From the NCBI GenBank assembly GCA_910586595.1, contig CAJUJB010000014.1, positions 1 through 60,738 of the forward strand: DNA of 60,738 nucleotides, given 5' to 3'. Made by a program: the position numbers and the translations under genes. This document shows, piece by piece, positions 17,723 through 27,134 of this stretch; the stretch's first letter is position 1; the number at the start of each line of letters is the position of its first letter. The notes under the pieces are model-generated. The model saw nothing but the letters and a program-made list of their open reading frames with translations. It was not told the origin of the DNA and searched no databases. This DNA is from an uncultured Muribaculaceae bacterium. Its GTDB lineage: Bacteria > Bacteroidota > Bacteroidia > Bacteroidales > Muribaculaceae.

Positions 17723-18321
17723 CCACAAAAAGCATGCCCTACGAGGCATTCAAAGACAACGAATACATCGAGAAGCTCGTGAAAGAGCTTCAGGACAGCG
17801 GCACAAACGTGATTGTCGGCTCGCTCGACAAGCTCATCAATTGGGGCCGCTCAAACTCTATCTGGCCTCTTACGTTCGCCACGAGCTGCTGCGGCATCGA
17901 ATTCGTATCTCTCGGAGCTGCCCGCTTCGACATGGCCCGCTTCGGATGGGAAGTTGCCCGTTCGTCGCCACGTCAGGCCGACTTCATGATGGTCGCCGGC
18001 ACAATCGTACACCGTATGGTGCCTGTCTTCCGCCGTCTCTACGACCAGCTTGCCGAGCCTAAATACGTGATCGCATGCGGATCATGCGCCATCTCAGGCG
18101 GCCCCTTCCGCAAGAGCTACCACGTGGCCAAAGGCATCGAGGACATCGTACCCGTCGACGTTTTCGTTCCCGGCTGTCCTCCCCGCCCCGAAGCCATGAT
18201 CTACGGCATCATGCAGCTTTCACGCAAAATTAAGGTAGAACGCTTCTTCGGCGGTGTCAACCGTCAGGAAAAACAGAAAGAATTCCTTGCCGCCCACCCT
18301 GTGGAAGGCGTCGAAGACTAA
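17713..18321 (+). CDS. nuoB: NADH-quinone oxidoreductase subunit B
   Basis: A 202-residue peripheral subunit of complex I that binds the terminal [4Fe-4S] cluster N2, which passes electrons to quinone. All four ligands are visible: Cys59 and Cys60 (TSCCGIEF), Cys125 (GSCAISGG) and Cys155 (PGCPPRPE). Its start lies inside nuoA. A second in-frame Met at residue 8 is a possible alternative start. Confidence 0.95.
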   Translation: MEVTTKSMPYEAFKDNEYIEKLVKELQDSGTNVIVGSLDKLINWGRSNSIWPLTFATSCCGIEFVSLGAARFDMARFGWEVARSSPRQADFMMVAGTIVHRMVPVFRRLYDQLAEPKYVIACGSCAISGGPFRKSYHVAKGIEDIVPVDVFVPGCPPRPEAMIYGIMQLSRKIKVERFFGGVNRQEKQKEFLAAHPVEGVED

Positions 18322-18345
18322 CCCTCACCGACATTCTTACTTATT

Positions 18346-19977
18346 ATGGCCAACATCACCGAAAAGATAAGCAAGCTGTTCCCTCAGGCTGTCATTGAGG
18401 GCGACACCACTCCTGTGGTGACGATAGCCAACGACCAGTGGCACGACCTTGCACTGGCGCTGCGCGACGACGCCGAGCTGAAGATGGATTATCTCATCAC
18501 CATCGTCGGCATGGACTGGACTGAAAACCTCGGAGCCATCTACTATCTGATGTCTACCGAGTACAATAAAATAATCGGAGTAAAGGTGCTTGCAGCAGGC
18601 GACCGTCAGCAGCCCACCATCCCCTCCGTAGCCGACGTATGGAAAGTTGCCACTCTCTACGAGCGTGAGGTATTCGATTTCTTCGGAATCATCTTCCTCA
18701 ACAACCCCGACATGCGTCGTCTCTTCCTCAACATCGACTGGGTAGGCTATCCTCTGCGTAAAGACTACGACGAGAATCCCGACATCAACCCTGTGTCGAC
18801 CGAGAGCGAACGTCAGACCGACTTCACCGACGTATACACCCTCGGTGCTGACGGCAAAGTGGAAAAACGCCAGGAACGCATCTTCCAGAAAGAAGACTTT
18901 GTGGTCAACATCGGCCCGCAGCACCCCGCAACCCACGGTGTGCTCCGTTTCCGCACCGCAGTCGATGGCGAGACTATCAAGAAAATCGACGTATACTGCG
19001 GCTATATCCACCGCGGCATCGAGAAACTCTGCGAGAACCTCACATATCCGCAGACACTCCACTTCATGGACCGAATGGACTACTTCTCGGCCCATAACTA
19101 CCACCATGCGCTGTGCATGCTCATCGAGAAGGCCGCAGGCATCGAGATCAGCCGTCGCGCCCAGGTGATCCGCGTGATGATGGACGAGCTTTCACGTATT
19201 GCATCGCACTGCCTCTTCATCGGCACCTACTGCATGGACCTCGGCGCCACCACCATGCTCTTCTACACACTGCGTGTCCGCGAGCAGATTCTCGACATCA
19301 TGGAGAAGACCTGCGGCGCACGTATGACATTCAACTACGATTGCATCGGTGGTGTTATGCAGGATCTGGCTCCCGACTTTGTTCAGGACGTCAAGGCTCT
19401 GCTCGCAGTAATCCCCGCCAACCTCAAGGAATACAACGAAATTTTCACCGGCAACGTAATCGCCCGCAACCGTATGGAAGGGGTCGGTCACCTTACCCGT
19501 GAGGATGCAATCGCATACGGCATCACCGGTCCTTCCGGCCGCGCTTCAGGCTGGGCATGCGATATGCGTAAGCTCCAGCCCTACAGCATCTATCCTGAAC
19601 TCGACTTCGAAGAGATTACAGCAACCGAGGGTGACTCAATGGCACGCTTCAAATGCCGTCTCCGCGAAATCGAGCAGTCGGCCAAGATACTTGAGCAGCT
19701 CGTCGACAACATCCCCGACGGCGAATATTGCGTGAAGGTACCCAAGATGCTCAAGCTCCCCGTAGGCAGCTGGTTCCAGGTTACCGAAGGCTGCCGCGGC
19801 GCATTCGGTCTCTACCTCGAGAGCGACGGCACCACCAAGCCCTACCGTCTCAAGATCGCTCCGCCCTGTCTTCCCCAGGCAGCAGTGGTCGACCACATCA
19901 CACGCGGCCAGAAAATTGCCGACCTTATCACTATCGGCGGTTCACTCGACTACATCGTACCCGACATCGACCGCTAA
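18346..19977 (+). CDS. nuoCD: Fused NADH-quinone oxidoreductase subunits C and D
   Basis: A 543-residue fusion of two peripheral subunits. The first 165 residues or so are NuoC-like (YEREVFDFFGI, with NIDWVGYPLRKDY); NuoD follows from about residue 185 (NIGPQHPATHGVLRF). NuoD ends in the expected C-terminal region, with the final Asp-Arg pair (DIDR). NuoD forms much of the quinone pocket with NuoB. The C-D fusion is common in Bacteroidota and in E. coli. The gene lies 24 nt after nuoB. Confidence 0.95.
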   Translation: MANITEKISKLFPQAVIEGDTTPVVTIANDQWHDLALALRDDAELKMDYLITIVGMDWTENLGAIYYLMSTEYNKIIGVKVLAAGDRQQPTIPSVADVWKVATLYEREVFDFFGIIFLNNPDMRRLFLNIDWVGYPLRKDYDENPDINPVSTESERQTDFTDVYTLGADGKVEKRQERIFQKEDFVVNIGPQHPATHGVLRFRTAVDGETIKKIDVYCGYIHRGIEKLCENLTYPQTLHFMDRMDYFSAHNYHHALCMLIEKAAGIEISRRAQVIRVMMDELSRIASHCLFIGTYCMDLGATTMLFYTLRVREQILDIMEKTCGARMTFNYDCIGGVMQDLAPDFVQDVKALLAVIPANLKEYNEIFTGNVIARNRMEGVGHLTREDAIAYGITGPSGRASGWACDMRKLQPYSIYPELDFEEITATEGDSMARFKCRLREIEQSAKILEQLVDNIPDGEYCVKVPKMLKLPVGSWFQVTEGCRGAFGLYLESDGTTKPYRLKIAPPCLPQAAVVDHITRGQKIADLITIGGSLDYIVPDIDR

Positions 19978-20029
19978 GCCATCCGCGACTAACACAGAAT
20001 CACAGCATATCAGTAATCAATAAAGCATC

Positions 20030-21106
20030 ATGCAAGATTTATCATTCATCTTCACGTGGATTGACAACTCGCTCCGCGCACTCATGCCCGGATGGCTCAC
20101 CGTAACGGTGGAATGTCTGCTCATCGGCGTAGGGCTGCTGCTCGTCTACGCGTTGCTGGCTCTATTCTATATATACTACGAGCGCAAGCTGTGCGCCGCA
20201 TTCCAGTGCCGCCTTGGCCCGAACCGCGTAGGTCCCTGGGGCCTTCTCCAGAGCTTCGCCGACATGTTCAAGATGCTCATCAAGGAGATTATCCACCTCA
20301 ACCACATCGACCGATTCCTCTTCGGCCTCGCGCCCTATCTCGTGATCATAGCCTCGATGCTGGCCTTCGCCGTACTCCCCTGGGGTAACGGTATCCAGAT
20401 CATCAACTTCAATATCGGCATCTTCTTCCTCATCGCCGTATCATCGATCGGCGTACTCGGCATCCTGCTTGCAGGTTGGTCATCGAACAACAAGTTTACC
20501 CTCATCGGTTCGCTCCGCTCCGGAGCCCAGATGGTCAGCTATGAGCTCTCGATCGGCCTCTCTGTAATCACCATGGTATGTCTTGCCGGCACAATGTCGG
20601 TTGAAGGCATCGTTGCCGAGCAGCAGAATCTCTGGTTCATCTTCAAAGGTCACATTCCCGCCATTATCGCCTTCGTAATCTACATGATCGCAGGTACTGC
20701 CGAGACCAACCGTGGCCCGTTCGACCTTCCCGAGGCCGAAAGTGAGCTTACAGCCGGCTACCATACCGAATATTCAGGTATGCACTTCGGCTTCTTCTAC
20801 CTCGCAGAGTACCTCAACCTCTTCATCGTATCCGGAGTGGCTGCCCTCCTCTTCTTCGGCGGCTGGATGCCCTTCCATATCCCCGGATGGGAAAGCTTCA
20901 ACCACATCATGGACTACATTCCTTCGGTAATCTGGTTCCTTGGCAAAGCTTTCGTACTCTCGTTCATCATCATCTGGTTCAAGTGGACATTCCCCCGTCT
21001 GCGAATCGACCAGCTTCTCTCACTGGAGTGGAAATACCTCCTGCCCATCAACCTCGTCAACCTCGTGCTGATGGTGCTCATCATCGTATTCAACTGGCAC
21101 TTCTAA
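20030..21106 (+). CDS. nuoH: NADH-quinone oxidoreductase subunit H
   Basis: A 358-residue membrane subunit with about eight helices that anchors the peripheral arm and shapes the quinone entry site. The conserved YYERKLCAAFQCRLGPNRVGP loop near residue 45, and AETNRGPFDLPEAESEL near residue 225 with its acidic residues, identify it. In usual nuo operons nuoI follows; here the next gene is atpD, 36 nt downstream, and nuoI comes only after the whole ATP synthase set. Confidence 0.95.
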   Translation: MQDLSFIFTWIDNSLRALMPGWLTVTVECLLIGVGLLLVYALLALFYIYYERKLCAAFQCRLGPNRVGPWGLLQSFADMFKMLIKEIIHLNHIDRFLFGLAPYLVIIASMLAFAVLPWGNGIQIINFNIGIFFLIAVSSIGVLGILLAGWSSNNKFTLIGSLRSGAQMVSYELSIGLSVITMVCLAGTMSVEGIVAEQQNLWFIFKGHIPAIIAFVIYMIAGTAETNRGPFDLPEAESELTAGYHTEYSGMHFGFFYLAEYLNLFIVSGVAALLFFGGWMPFHIPGWESFNHIMDYIPSVIWFLGKAFVLSFIIIWFKWTFPRLRIDQLLSLEWKYLLPINLVNLVLMVLIIVFNWHF

Positions 21107-21142
21107 ACAGAAAATCAACCTCCCCTAAGATACCCACCAACA

Positions 21143-22645
21143 ATGAGCGATACAACAGGTAAAATCGCGCAGGTAATCGGCCCGGTAGTGGACGTCACCT
21201 TCGAAGGCGACAACACCATCATCCCGCCTATTTACACCGCACTAAAAATCGACCGTGAAGACGGAACTGAACTCATCCTCGAAGTCGAGCAGCATATCGG
21301 TGAGGACACCGTGCGCTGTGTGGCCATGGAAAGTACCGACGGCCTTCGCCGCGGCCTCCCGGTGACCAACCTCGAGCGTCCTATAGCCGTACCTACCGGT
21401 GACCAGGTAAAAGGCCGTCTGCTCAACGTGGTGGGCGAGGCAATCGACAAACTTCCCGCCCTCAAGCGCGAGAATCTCCGGTCGATCCATCAGCCCGCGC
21501 CCGAATTTGAAGACCTTACAATCGGCACCGAAATCCTTGCAACTGGCATCAAGGTCATCGACCTTCTCGAGCCTTACAGCAAGGGCGGCAAGATCGGTCT
21601 TTTCGGCGGTGCAGGTGTAGGCAAGACCGTGCTCATCATGGAGCTCATCAACAACATCGCCAAGGGCCACGACGGTTTCTCGGTATTCACCGGTGTAGGC
21701 GAACGTACCCGCGAAGGTAACGACCTTCTCCGCGAGATGATCGAGAGCGGCGTAATGAAGTACGGCGACAAATTCAAAGAAGGCATGGAGAAAGGCGAGT
21801 GGAATCTCGCTGACGTTGATGTCGACCACCTCAAAGACTCCCAGGCAACCCTGGTGTTCGGCCAGATGAACGAGCCGCCGGGCGCACGTCTTCGTGTGGC
21901 ACTCTCGGGTCTTACCGTAGCAGAACAATTCCGCGACCAAGGCGCAGGTGGTAAGGACGTACTCCTCTTCATCGACAACATCTTCCGTTTCACCCAGGCA
22001 GGTTCTGAGGTATCGGCTCTTCTCGGCCGTATGCCTTCAGCCGTAGGTTACCAGCCTACACTTGCATCTGAAATGGGTGCACTCCAGGAACGAATCACCT
22101 CGACGAAGAACGGCTCCATCACCTCTGTTCAGGCTATCTACGTGCCCGCCGATGACCTTACCGACCCGGCTCCGGCCACAACCTTCAACTTCCTCGACGC
22201 AACGACCGTACTCTCGCGTAAGATTGCCGAGCTCGGTATCTACCCCGCAGTAGACCCGCTGGAATCGACCTCGCGTATTCTCGATCCGAACATCATCGGT
22301 CAGGAACACTACGAGACCGCCCAGGCAGTCAAGCAGCTTCTCCAGAAGTACAACGAGCTTCAGGATATTATCGCCATCCTCGGTGTCGACGAGCTTTCAG
22401 ATGACGACAAACTCGTCGTTGCCCGTGCGCGCCGCGCCCAGCGTTTCCTCTCGCAGCCCTTCAACGTCGCAGAGCAGTTCACCGGTCTTCCCGGTGTGAT
22501 GGTTCCTCTGAGCGAGACCATCCGCGGCTTCAAGATGATTCTCTCCGGCGAGATGGACGAATATCCCGAGCAGGCCTTCCTCAACGTCGGCACAATCGAC
22601 GACGCAATCGAGAAAGGCAAGAAACTCCTCGCAGAAGTTAAATAA
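21143..22645 (+). CDS. atpD: F1Fo ATP synthase subunit beta
   Basis: A 500-residue catalytic subunit of the F1 head. The Walker A motif GGAGVGKT is at residues 155-162. GERTREGNDL and the DELSD region (DELSDDDKL, the DELSEED equivalent) are present. It makes or hydrolyses ATP in alternation with alpha. It starts the atp block inside the nuo run, 36 nt after nuoH, with no visible promoter or terminator in between. The atpD-first order is the usual Bacteroidota layout. Confidence 0.97.
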   Translation: MSDTTGKIAQVIGPVVDVTFEGDNTIIPPIYTALKIDREDGTELILEVEQHIGEDTVRCVAMESTDGLRRGLPVTNLERPIAVPTGDQVKGRLLNVVGEAIDKLPALKRENLRSIHQPAPEFEDLTIGTEILATGIKVIDLLEPYSKGGKIGLFGGAGVGKTVLIMELINNIAKGHDGFSVFTGVGERTREGNDLLREMIESGVMKYGDKFKEGMEKGEWNLADVDVDHLKDSQATLVFGQMNEPPGARLRVALSGLTVAEQFRDQGAGGKDVLLFIDNIFRFTQAGSEVSALLGRMPSAVGYQPTLASEMGALQERITSTKNGSITSVQAIYVPADDLTDPAPATTFNFLDATTVLSRKIAELGIYPAVDPLESTSRILDPNIIGQEHYETAQAVKQLLQKYNELQDIIAILGVDELSDDDKLVVARARRAQRFLSQPFNVAEQFTGLPGVMVPLSETIRGFKMILSGEMDEYPEQAFLNVGTIDDAIEKGKKLLAEVK

Positions 22646-22683
22646 CACAGCAATCACCAACCTACCGGAAACGCAATCCCACA

Positions 22684-22920
22684 ATGAAGCTACAGATCAT
22701 TTCGGCACAGGAAGTGCTCTTCACAGGCGACGTAAACTCGGTGACGCTGCCCGGCACAATGGGCGAGTTCACAGTGCTGCGTAACCACGCCTCACTGCTG
22801 GCTACCCTCACCCCAGGCACGATCCGCTATACCGACGCCGCAGGCACCACTGCAGAGACAGTAATCACCGGCGGGATTGCCGACGTCGACAACAACGTAA
22901 TTTCGGTATGTGTATATTGA
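22684..22920 (+). CDS. atpC: F1Fo ATP synthase subunit epsilon, short form
   Basis: A 78-residue subunit of the central stalk. It contains only the N-terminal beta-sandwich (LPGTMGEFTVLRNHASLLATL) and stops where the C-terminal helical hairpin would begin; E. coli epsilon has about 139 residues. That hairpin inhibits ATP hydrolysis in many bacteria, so this enzyme probably lacks epsilon inhibition. Short epsilon subunits occur in other Bacteroidota, so this is a lineage trait rather than a break. Confidence 0.92.
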   Translation: MKLQIISAQEVLFTGDVNSVTLPGTMGEFTVLRNHASLLATLTPGTIRYTDAAGTTAETVITGGIADVDNNVISVCVY

Positions 22921-22928
22921 ATTCCGCC

Positions 22929-24050
22929 ATGACCCGGATAAGACTCATAATACTCACCTTGCTTATCGCCATAGGCTCCTCGGCAGCATTCGCCACTGAG
23001 GATGGCGGCGAGGGCGCTCAGAAGAAAATCAATCCCAAGGAGATTATCTTCGAGCACCTGGGCGACGGTTACGGCTGGGAGGTTCCTTTCGACCATCACC
23101 ACCGCATTCCGCTCCCTATCATCGTATTCGGCACCGACGGTCTTCACTGCTTCTCGTCGGCCCGTGTGACCGACGGACAGACATACACCGACGGCAACTG
23201 TCAGTTCCGCATCGCGGGTGCCGACAGTGACCATAAAGGCAAGATCGTGGAGATTGTCGACGGCAAAGAAAGCCGTCCGATCGACCTCTCGATTACGAAA
23301 AATGTCTGTGCCCTCTTCATCACAATCATCATTGTTGCCGGTCTGCTCATATGGCTCGGCCGATTCCTGAAGAACCATCCCAATAAGGCTCCCCGCAAAG
23401 GCCTCGGAGCTATTGAAGTCTGCGTAACTTTCGTATACGACGGTGTTGTGAAGCCTATTCTCGGCCCCCAGGCTAAGCGTTTCGCACCTTATCTGCTGAC
23501 GGTGTTCTTCTTCATCCTTGTGATGAACCTCATGGGCCTGATTGTGATTTTCCCCGGTGGTGCCAACCTTACAGGCAATATAGCCGTGACGCTCGTCCTC
23601 TCCATCTGCACGTTCCTTGTCACCAATATCTTCGCCAACAAGCACTATTGGAAAGAAATCTTCTGGCCCGATGTGCCTCTGTGGCTCAAGGTGCCCATAC
23701 CTATCATGCCCGTTATCGAGATTTTCGGCATGTTCACCAAGCCTGCAGCGCTCACCGTGCGTCTGTTCGCCAATATGATGGGCGGCCACATGATTGTGAT
23801 CACACTCACCCTGCTCATCTTCATCTTCTCGGCGATCAATCCTGTTGCAGGCGGCGCCTCTACAGTGATCTCCCTTATCTTCTCTATCTTCATGCTCCTC
23901 ATCGACGTTCTGGTGAGCTTCATCCAGGCCTACGTCTTCACCATGCTCTCGGCCATCTTCATCGGCATAGCGCAGGAAGGCGAACATGAGAAACATGAGG
24001 CCGAAGCCAAGCACGAAATCGGCAAAGAGATAGTCGACACCCTGGTATAA
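22929..24050 (+). CDS. atpB: F1Fo ATP synthase subunit a
   Basis: The membrane subunit that forms the ion half-channels beside the c-ring. From ATG 22929 it has 373 residues. A hydrophobic, signal-like N-terminus and a periplasmic stretch of about 100 residues precede the first conserved helix, an extension typical of Bacteroidota. The essential arginine is in LTVRLFANMMGGH, in the fourth conserved segment. The frame is also open from ATG 22908, inside atpC, but the later start follows the atpC stop directly and gives a cleaner signal sequence. No atpI-like gene lies between atpC and atpB. Confidence 0.93.
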   Translation: MTRIRLIILTLLIAIGSSAAFATEDGGEGAQKKINPKEIIFEHLGDGYGWEVPFDHHHRIPLPIIVFGTDGLHCFSSARVTDGQTYTDGNCQFRIAGADSDHKGKIVEIVDGKESRPIDLSITKNVCALFITIIIVAGLLIWLGRFLKNHPNKAPRKGLGAIEVCVTFVYDGVVKPILGPQAKRFAPYLLTVFFFILVMNLMGLIVIFPGGANLTGNIAVTLVLSICTFLVTNIFANKHYWKEIFWPDVPLWLKVPIPIMPVIEIFGMFTKPAALTVRLFANMMGGHMIVITLTLLIFIFSAINPVAGGASTVISLIFSIFMLLIDVLVSFIQAYVFTMLSAIFIGIAQEGEHEKHEAEAKHEIGKEIVDTLV

Positions 24051-24098
24051 TACAGAAATAAATAATACAAAAAACAAACATATTAAAACTCAAAAACT

Positions 24099-24341
24099 AT
24101 GTTAGGTCTTTTAGCAGAAATCGCTCCCGTCCTGGGACTCGGCGCCTCGATCGGCGCAGCAATCGCAGCAATCGGCGCAGGTATCGGTATCGGTAAAATC
24201 GGTGCATCAGCCATGGAAGCCATCGCCCGCCAGCCCGAAGCATCCGGTGACATCCGAAGCAATATGATCGTGATTGCAGCCCTCGTCGAAGGTGTGGCTC
24301 TCTTCGCAGTGATTGTCTGCGCACTCTCGCTCTTCCTCTAA
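24099..24341 (+). CDS. atpE: F1Fo ATP synthase subunit c
   Basis: An 80-residue two-helix hairpin that forms the rotor ring. Helix 1 has the Gly/Ala pattern ending GAGIGIGKIG. The polar loop is ARQP (43-46). The ion-binding carboxylate is Glu64 in ALVEGVAL. The residue after it is Gly65, not Ser or Thr, and helix 1 has no glutamine, so the site looks proton-type rather than sodium-type. A 48-nt leader that is very A-rich precedes the start, which in this phylum favours strong translation and suits the high copy number of c. Confidence 0.95.
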   Translation: MLGLLAEIAPVLGLGASIGAAIAAIGAGIGIGKIGASAMEAIARQPEASGDIRSNMIVIAALVEGVALFAVIVCALSLFL

Positions 24342-24363
24342 TCTACCCTCCCAAGCTGATTAA

Positions 24364-24864
24364 ATGGAACTATTCACTCCCGATTTCGGCCTGATATTCT
24401 GGATGTTCGTCGCCTTCGGCGTACTCTTCCTCGTTCTGTGGAAGTTCGCCTGGCCGATGATCCTCAAGGGTGTCGACAACCGCGCCGACCTTATCGACAA
24501 GGGTGTGGAATATGCTCAGGCGGCTAAAGAACAACTCGACAACGCCCGGCAAGAGGCCGAATCTTACCTCAACGACGCCCGTCGCCAGCAGGCCGACATA
24601 CTGCGTGACGCCGACAAGATGAAAACACAGATCATCGAGCAGGCACGCGTGGCAGCTCAGGCTGAAGCACAGAAGGTGATGGACAGCGCCAAGCTCCAGA
24701 TTCAGCAGCAGCAAAAAGAGGCCCAGCAACAATTCCGCAACCAGGTAAGCGAATTCGCAATCCAGATTGCCGGAAAAATCGTTCAGAACCAAATGAAGCA
24801 GGATCAGGCACAGGATCGTCTGGTCAATTCCATGCTCGACGAGATTGAAAAGAACAATAAGTAA
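24364..24864 (+). CDS. atpF: F1Fo ATP synthase subunit b
   Basis: A 166-residue peripheral-stalk subunit with one N-terminal transmembrane helix (about 7-27, ending in WKFAWP) and a long, charged coiled coil (about 35-160) rich in Glu, Gln, Lys and Ala. The dimer holds the alpha3-beta3 head still against the rotating c-ring. There is only one b gene here, so a homodimer is expected. It follows atpE by 22 nt. Confidence 0.94.
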   Translation: MELFTPDFGLIFWMFVAFGVLFLVLWKFAWPMILKGVDNRADLIDKGVEYAQAAKEQLDNARQEAESYLNDARRQQADILRDADKMKTQIIEQARVAAQAEAQKVMDSAKLQIQQQQKEAQQQFRNQVSEFAIQIAGKIVQNQMKQDQAQDRLVNSMLDEIEKNNK

Positions 24865-24867
24865 TCT

Positions 24868-25416
24868 ATGAACAAAGGACTCATTCCACGCCGGTACGCC
24901 AAAGCCTTGTATGAGGTAGGTGAAGAGCGCAAGGCCAACGACACGCTCTATGGCCTTATGCAGAATCTCTGCGCAGCATTCGCAGCGGAGCCCAAGCTCG
25001 CCACAACTATCGCCAACCCATTCGTGTCTGAAGCCGATAAAACCACGTTGCTCACCAACGCAGCAGGAGACACCGGTGCGACAAGCGACGCAACCTTCCA
25101 GGATTTCCTCAAACTTCTGGCCCAGAACGGTCGCCTCGACATGGCGTGGGACATAGCCCGTGCGTTCATCGACCTCTACCGCACGCGCCACAGCATCTAC
25201 CGGGTGAAGATCGTCAGCGCCGCCCCCATGGGCGAAGCCGAGCGCAAACGCCTCGAAGATGTAATCTCGCACCACATAGGTAAAGGCACAATGGAATACG
25301 ACTACACGGTCGATCCGTCGCTCATCGGCGGATTCACCGTGGAAGTCAACTCCGAGCGCCTCGACGCCTCTGTGGCCAGCAAACTTAAGCAACTGCGCCT
25401 CCAGCTCGTCGACTGA
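24868..25416 (+). CDS. atpH: F1Fo ATP synthase subunit delta
   Basis: A 182-residue soluble subunit that joins the peripheral stalk to the top of F1. The helical N-terminal domain begins IPRRYAKALYEVGEE, the usual OSCP/delta start, and the C-terminal end has the DPSLIGGFTVEVNSERLDAS string typical of the family. It lies three nucleotides after the atpF stop, so translation is probably coupled. Confidence 0.93.
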   Translation: MNKGLIPRRYAKALYEVGEERKANDTLYGLMQNLCAAFAAEPKLATTIANPFVSEADKTTLLTNAAGDTGATSDATFQDFLKLLAQNGRLDMAWDIARAFIDLYRTRHSIYRVKIVSAAPMGEAERKRLEDVISHHIGKGTMEYDYTVDPSLIGGFTVEVNSERLDASVASKLKQLRLQLVD

Positions 25417-25475
25417 CAGCCCTACCACTCCTTTCACCAACAAATCTTATCAACCAGCAAGCTCACGCACATTAA

Positions 25476-27047
25476 ATGATAAATCCCAGCGAGATTTCAG
25501 AAGTATTGAAGCAACAGCTCGAGAACGTCAACTCAAGACTTACCTTCGAAGAAACAGGCACAGTCCTTGAAGTAGGCGACGGCGTTGCCCACGTCTACGG
25601 CCTCGACAAAGTCGGCGCCAACGAACTTGTAGAGTTCGAGAACGGCGTAAAAGGCGTGGCCATGAACCTTGAGGAAAGCAACGTCGGCGTTATTCTGCTC
25701 AACGACGTCGACAAGGTTACCGAAAACATGACCGTGCGCCGCACCGGCGAAATTGCCTCCATCCCCGTGGGCGAAGGCTTGCTGGGACGCGTAATCAATA
25801 TCCTTGGCGAACCAATCGACGGCCGCGGCCCCATATCGGGCGACCTTATCCGTCTCCCGCTCGAGCGCAAGGCTCCCGGTGTTATTTACCGTCAGCCCGT
25901 AACCCAGCCGCTCCAGACGGGTCTGAAGGCTATCGACTCAATGGTGCCCATCGGCCGCGGACAGCGCGAGCTCATCATCGGCGACCGTCAGATCGGCAAG
26001 ACAGCCATCGCCATCGACACCATCATCAACCAGCGCAAAGGCTATGAGGAAGGCAAACCCGTATATTGCATCTACGTAGCCATCGGCCAGAAGGCCTCGT
26101 CAATCGCCGCGCTTGTAGAGACACTCCGCCAGCATGGCGCCCTCGACTACACCGTAATTGTGGCCGCCACGGCATCTGAGTCGGCAGCCATGCGCTATTT
26201 CGCCCCCTTCGCCGGTGTAGCCATCGGCGAATATTTCCGCGACACCGGCCGCGACGCCCTTATCGTATACGATGACCTCTCGAAGCAGGCTGTAGCCTAC
26301 CGTGAGGTGTCGCTTATCCTCAAGCGTCCTTCGGGCCGCGAGGCATACCCTGGCGATATTTTCTACCTCCACTCGCGTCTGCTCGAGCGCGCCGCCAAGA
26401 TTATCGACAATCAGGAAGTCGCATCACAGATGAACGACCTTCCCGCACCTCTGAAGCCTCTCGTAAAGGCTGGAGGCTCGCTCACCGCCCTCCCTATCAT
26501 CGAGACACAGGCCGGCGACGTATCAGCTTACATCCCGACCAACGTAATCTCGATTACCGACGGCCAGATCTTCCTTGAGACAGCCCTCTTCAACCGCGGT
26601 ATACGTCCGGCCATCAACGTAGGTATCTCGGTATCGCGTGTAGGTGGTAACGCGCAGGTAAAGGCGATGAAGAAAGTTGCCGGTACACTGAAGATCGACC
26701 AGGCTCAGTTCCGCGAGCTCGAGTCATTCACGAAGTTCGGTGGCGACATGGACGCCGTTACCGCACGCGTGATCGACAAGGGCCAGAAAAACGAACGCCT
26801 TCTCATCCAGCCCCAGTATCACCCGATGCCTGTCGGCCAGGAAATCGCCATCATCTATTGCGGCGTCAACGGTCTGCTCGAGAACGTACCTCTTGCAAAA
26901 GTAGCCGAATTTGAGAAACAGTTGCTCCAGCTCCTCGAAGCCAAGCACGCCGACGACGTCCTCGCGCAGCTCGCAGCTGGCAAGCTTACCGACGACGTGG
27001 CCGAAAAGCTTACAGCAGCAGCTAAAGACGTGGCAGCCCGTTTCTGA
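25476..27047 (+). CDS. atpA: F1Fo ATP synthase subunit alpha
   Basis: A 523-residue regulatory nucleotide-binding subunit of F1. The Walker A motif GDRQIGKT is at 169-176. The VGDGVAHVYGL string near residue 33 and ISVSRVGGNAQVKAMK near residue 380, including the arginine finger, are intact. It is separated from atpH by 59 nt with no promoter-like sequence. Confidence 0.97.
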   Translation: MINPSEISEVLKQQLENVNSRLTFEETGTVLEVGDGVAHVYGLDKVGANELVEFENGVKGVAMNLEESNVGVILLNDVDKVTENMTVRRTGEIASIPVGEGLLGRVINILGEPIDGRGPISGDLIRLPLERKAPGVIYRQPVTQPLQTGLKAIDSMVPIGRGQRELIIGDRQIGKTAIAIDTIINQRKGYEEGKPVYCIYVAIGQKASSIAALVETLRQHGALDYTVIVAATASESAAMRYFAPFAGVAIGEYFRDTGRDALIVYDDLSKQAVAYREVSLILKRPSGREAYPGDIFYLHSRLLERAAKIIDNQEVASQMNDLPAPLKPLVKAGGSLTALPIIETQAGDVSAYIPTNVISITDGQIFLETALFNRGIRPAINVGISVSRVGGNAQVKAMKKVAGTLKIDQAQFRELESFTKFGGDMDAVTARVIDKGQKNERLLIQPQYHPMPVGQEIAIIYCGVNGLLENVPLAKVAEFEKQLLQLLEAKHADDVLAQLAAGKLTDDVAEKLTAAAKDVAARF

Positions 27048-27134
27048 AAAAAAAGACCCCACACAACGAAAGAGTATAAACACAGTAACGACGATATTAG
27101 CAACAGCTAAGAATCAACACAGCAACCCCAGCAA

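Noticed and set aside
24099..24341. Sodium-type c subunit
   Set aside because: The residue after Glu64 is Gly and helix 1 has no glutamine, so the usual Na+ ligands are missing.
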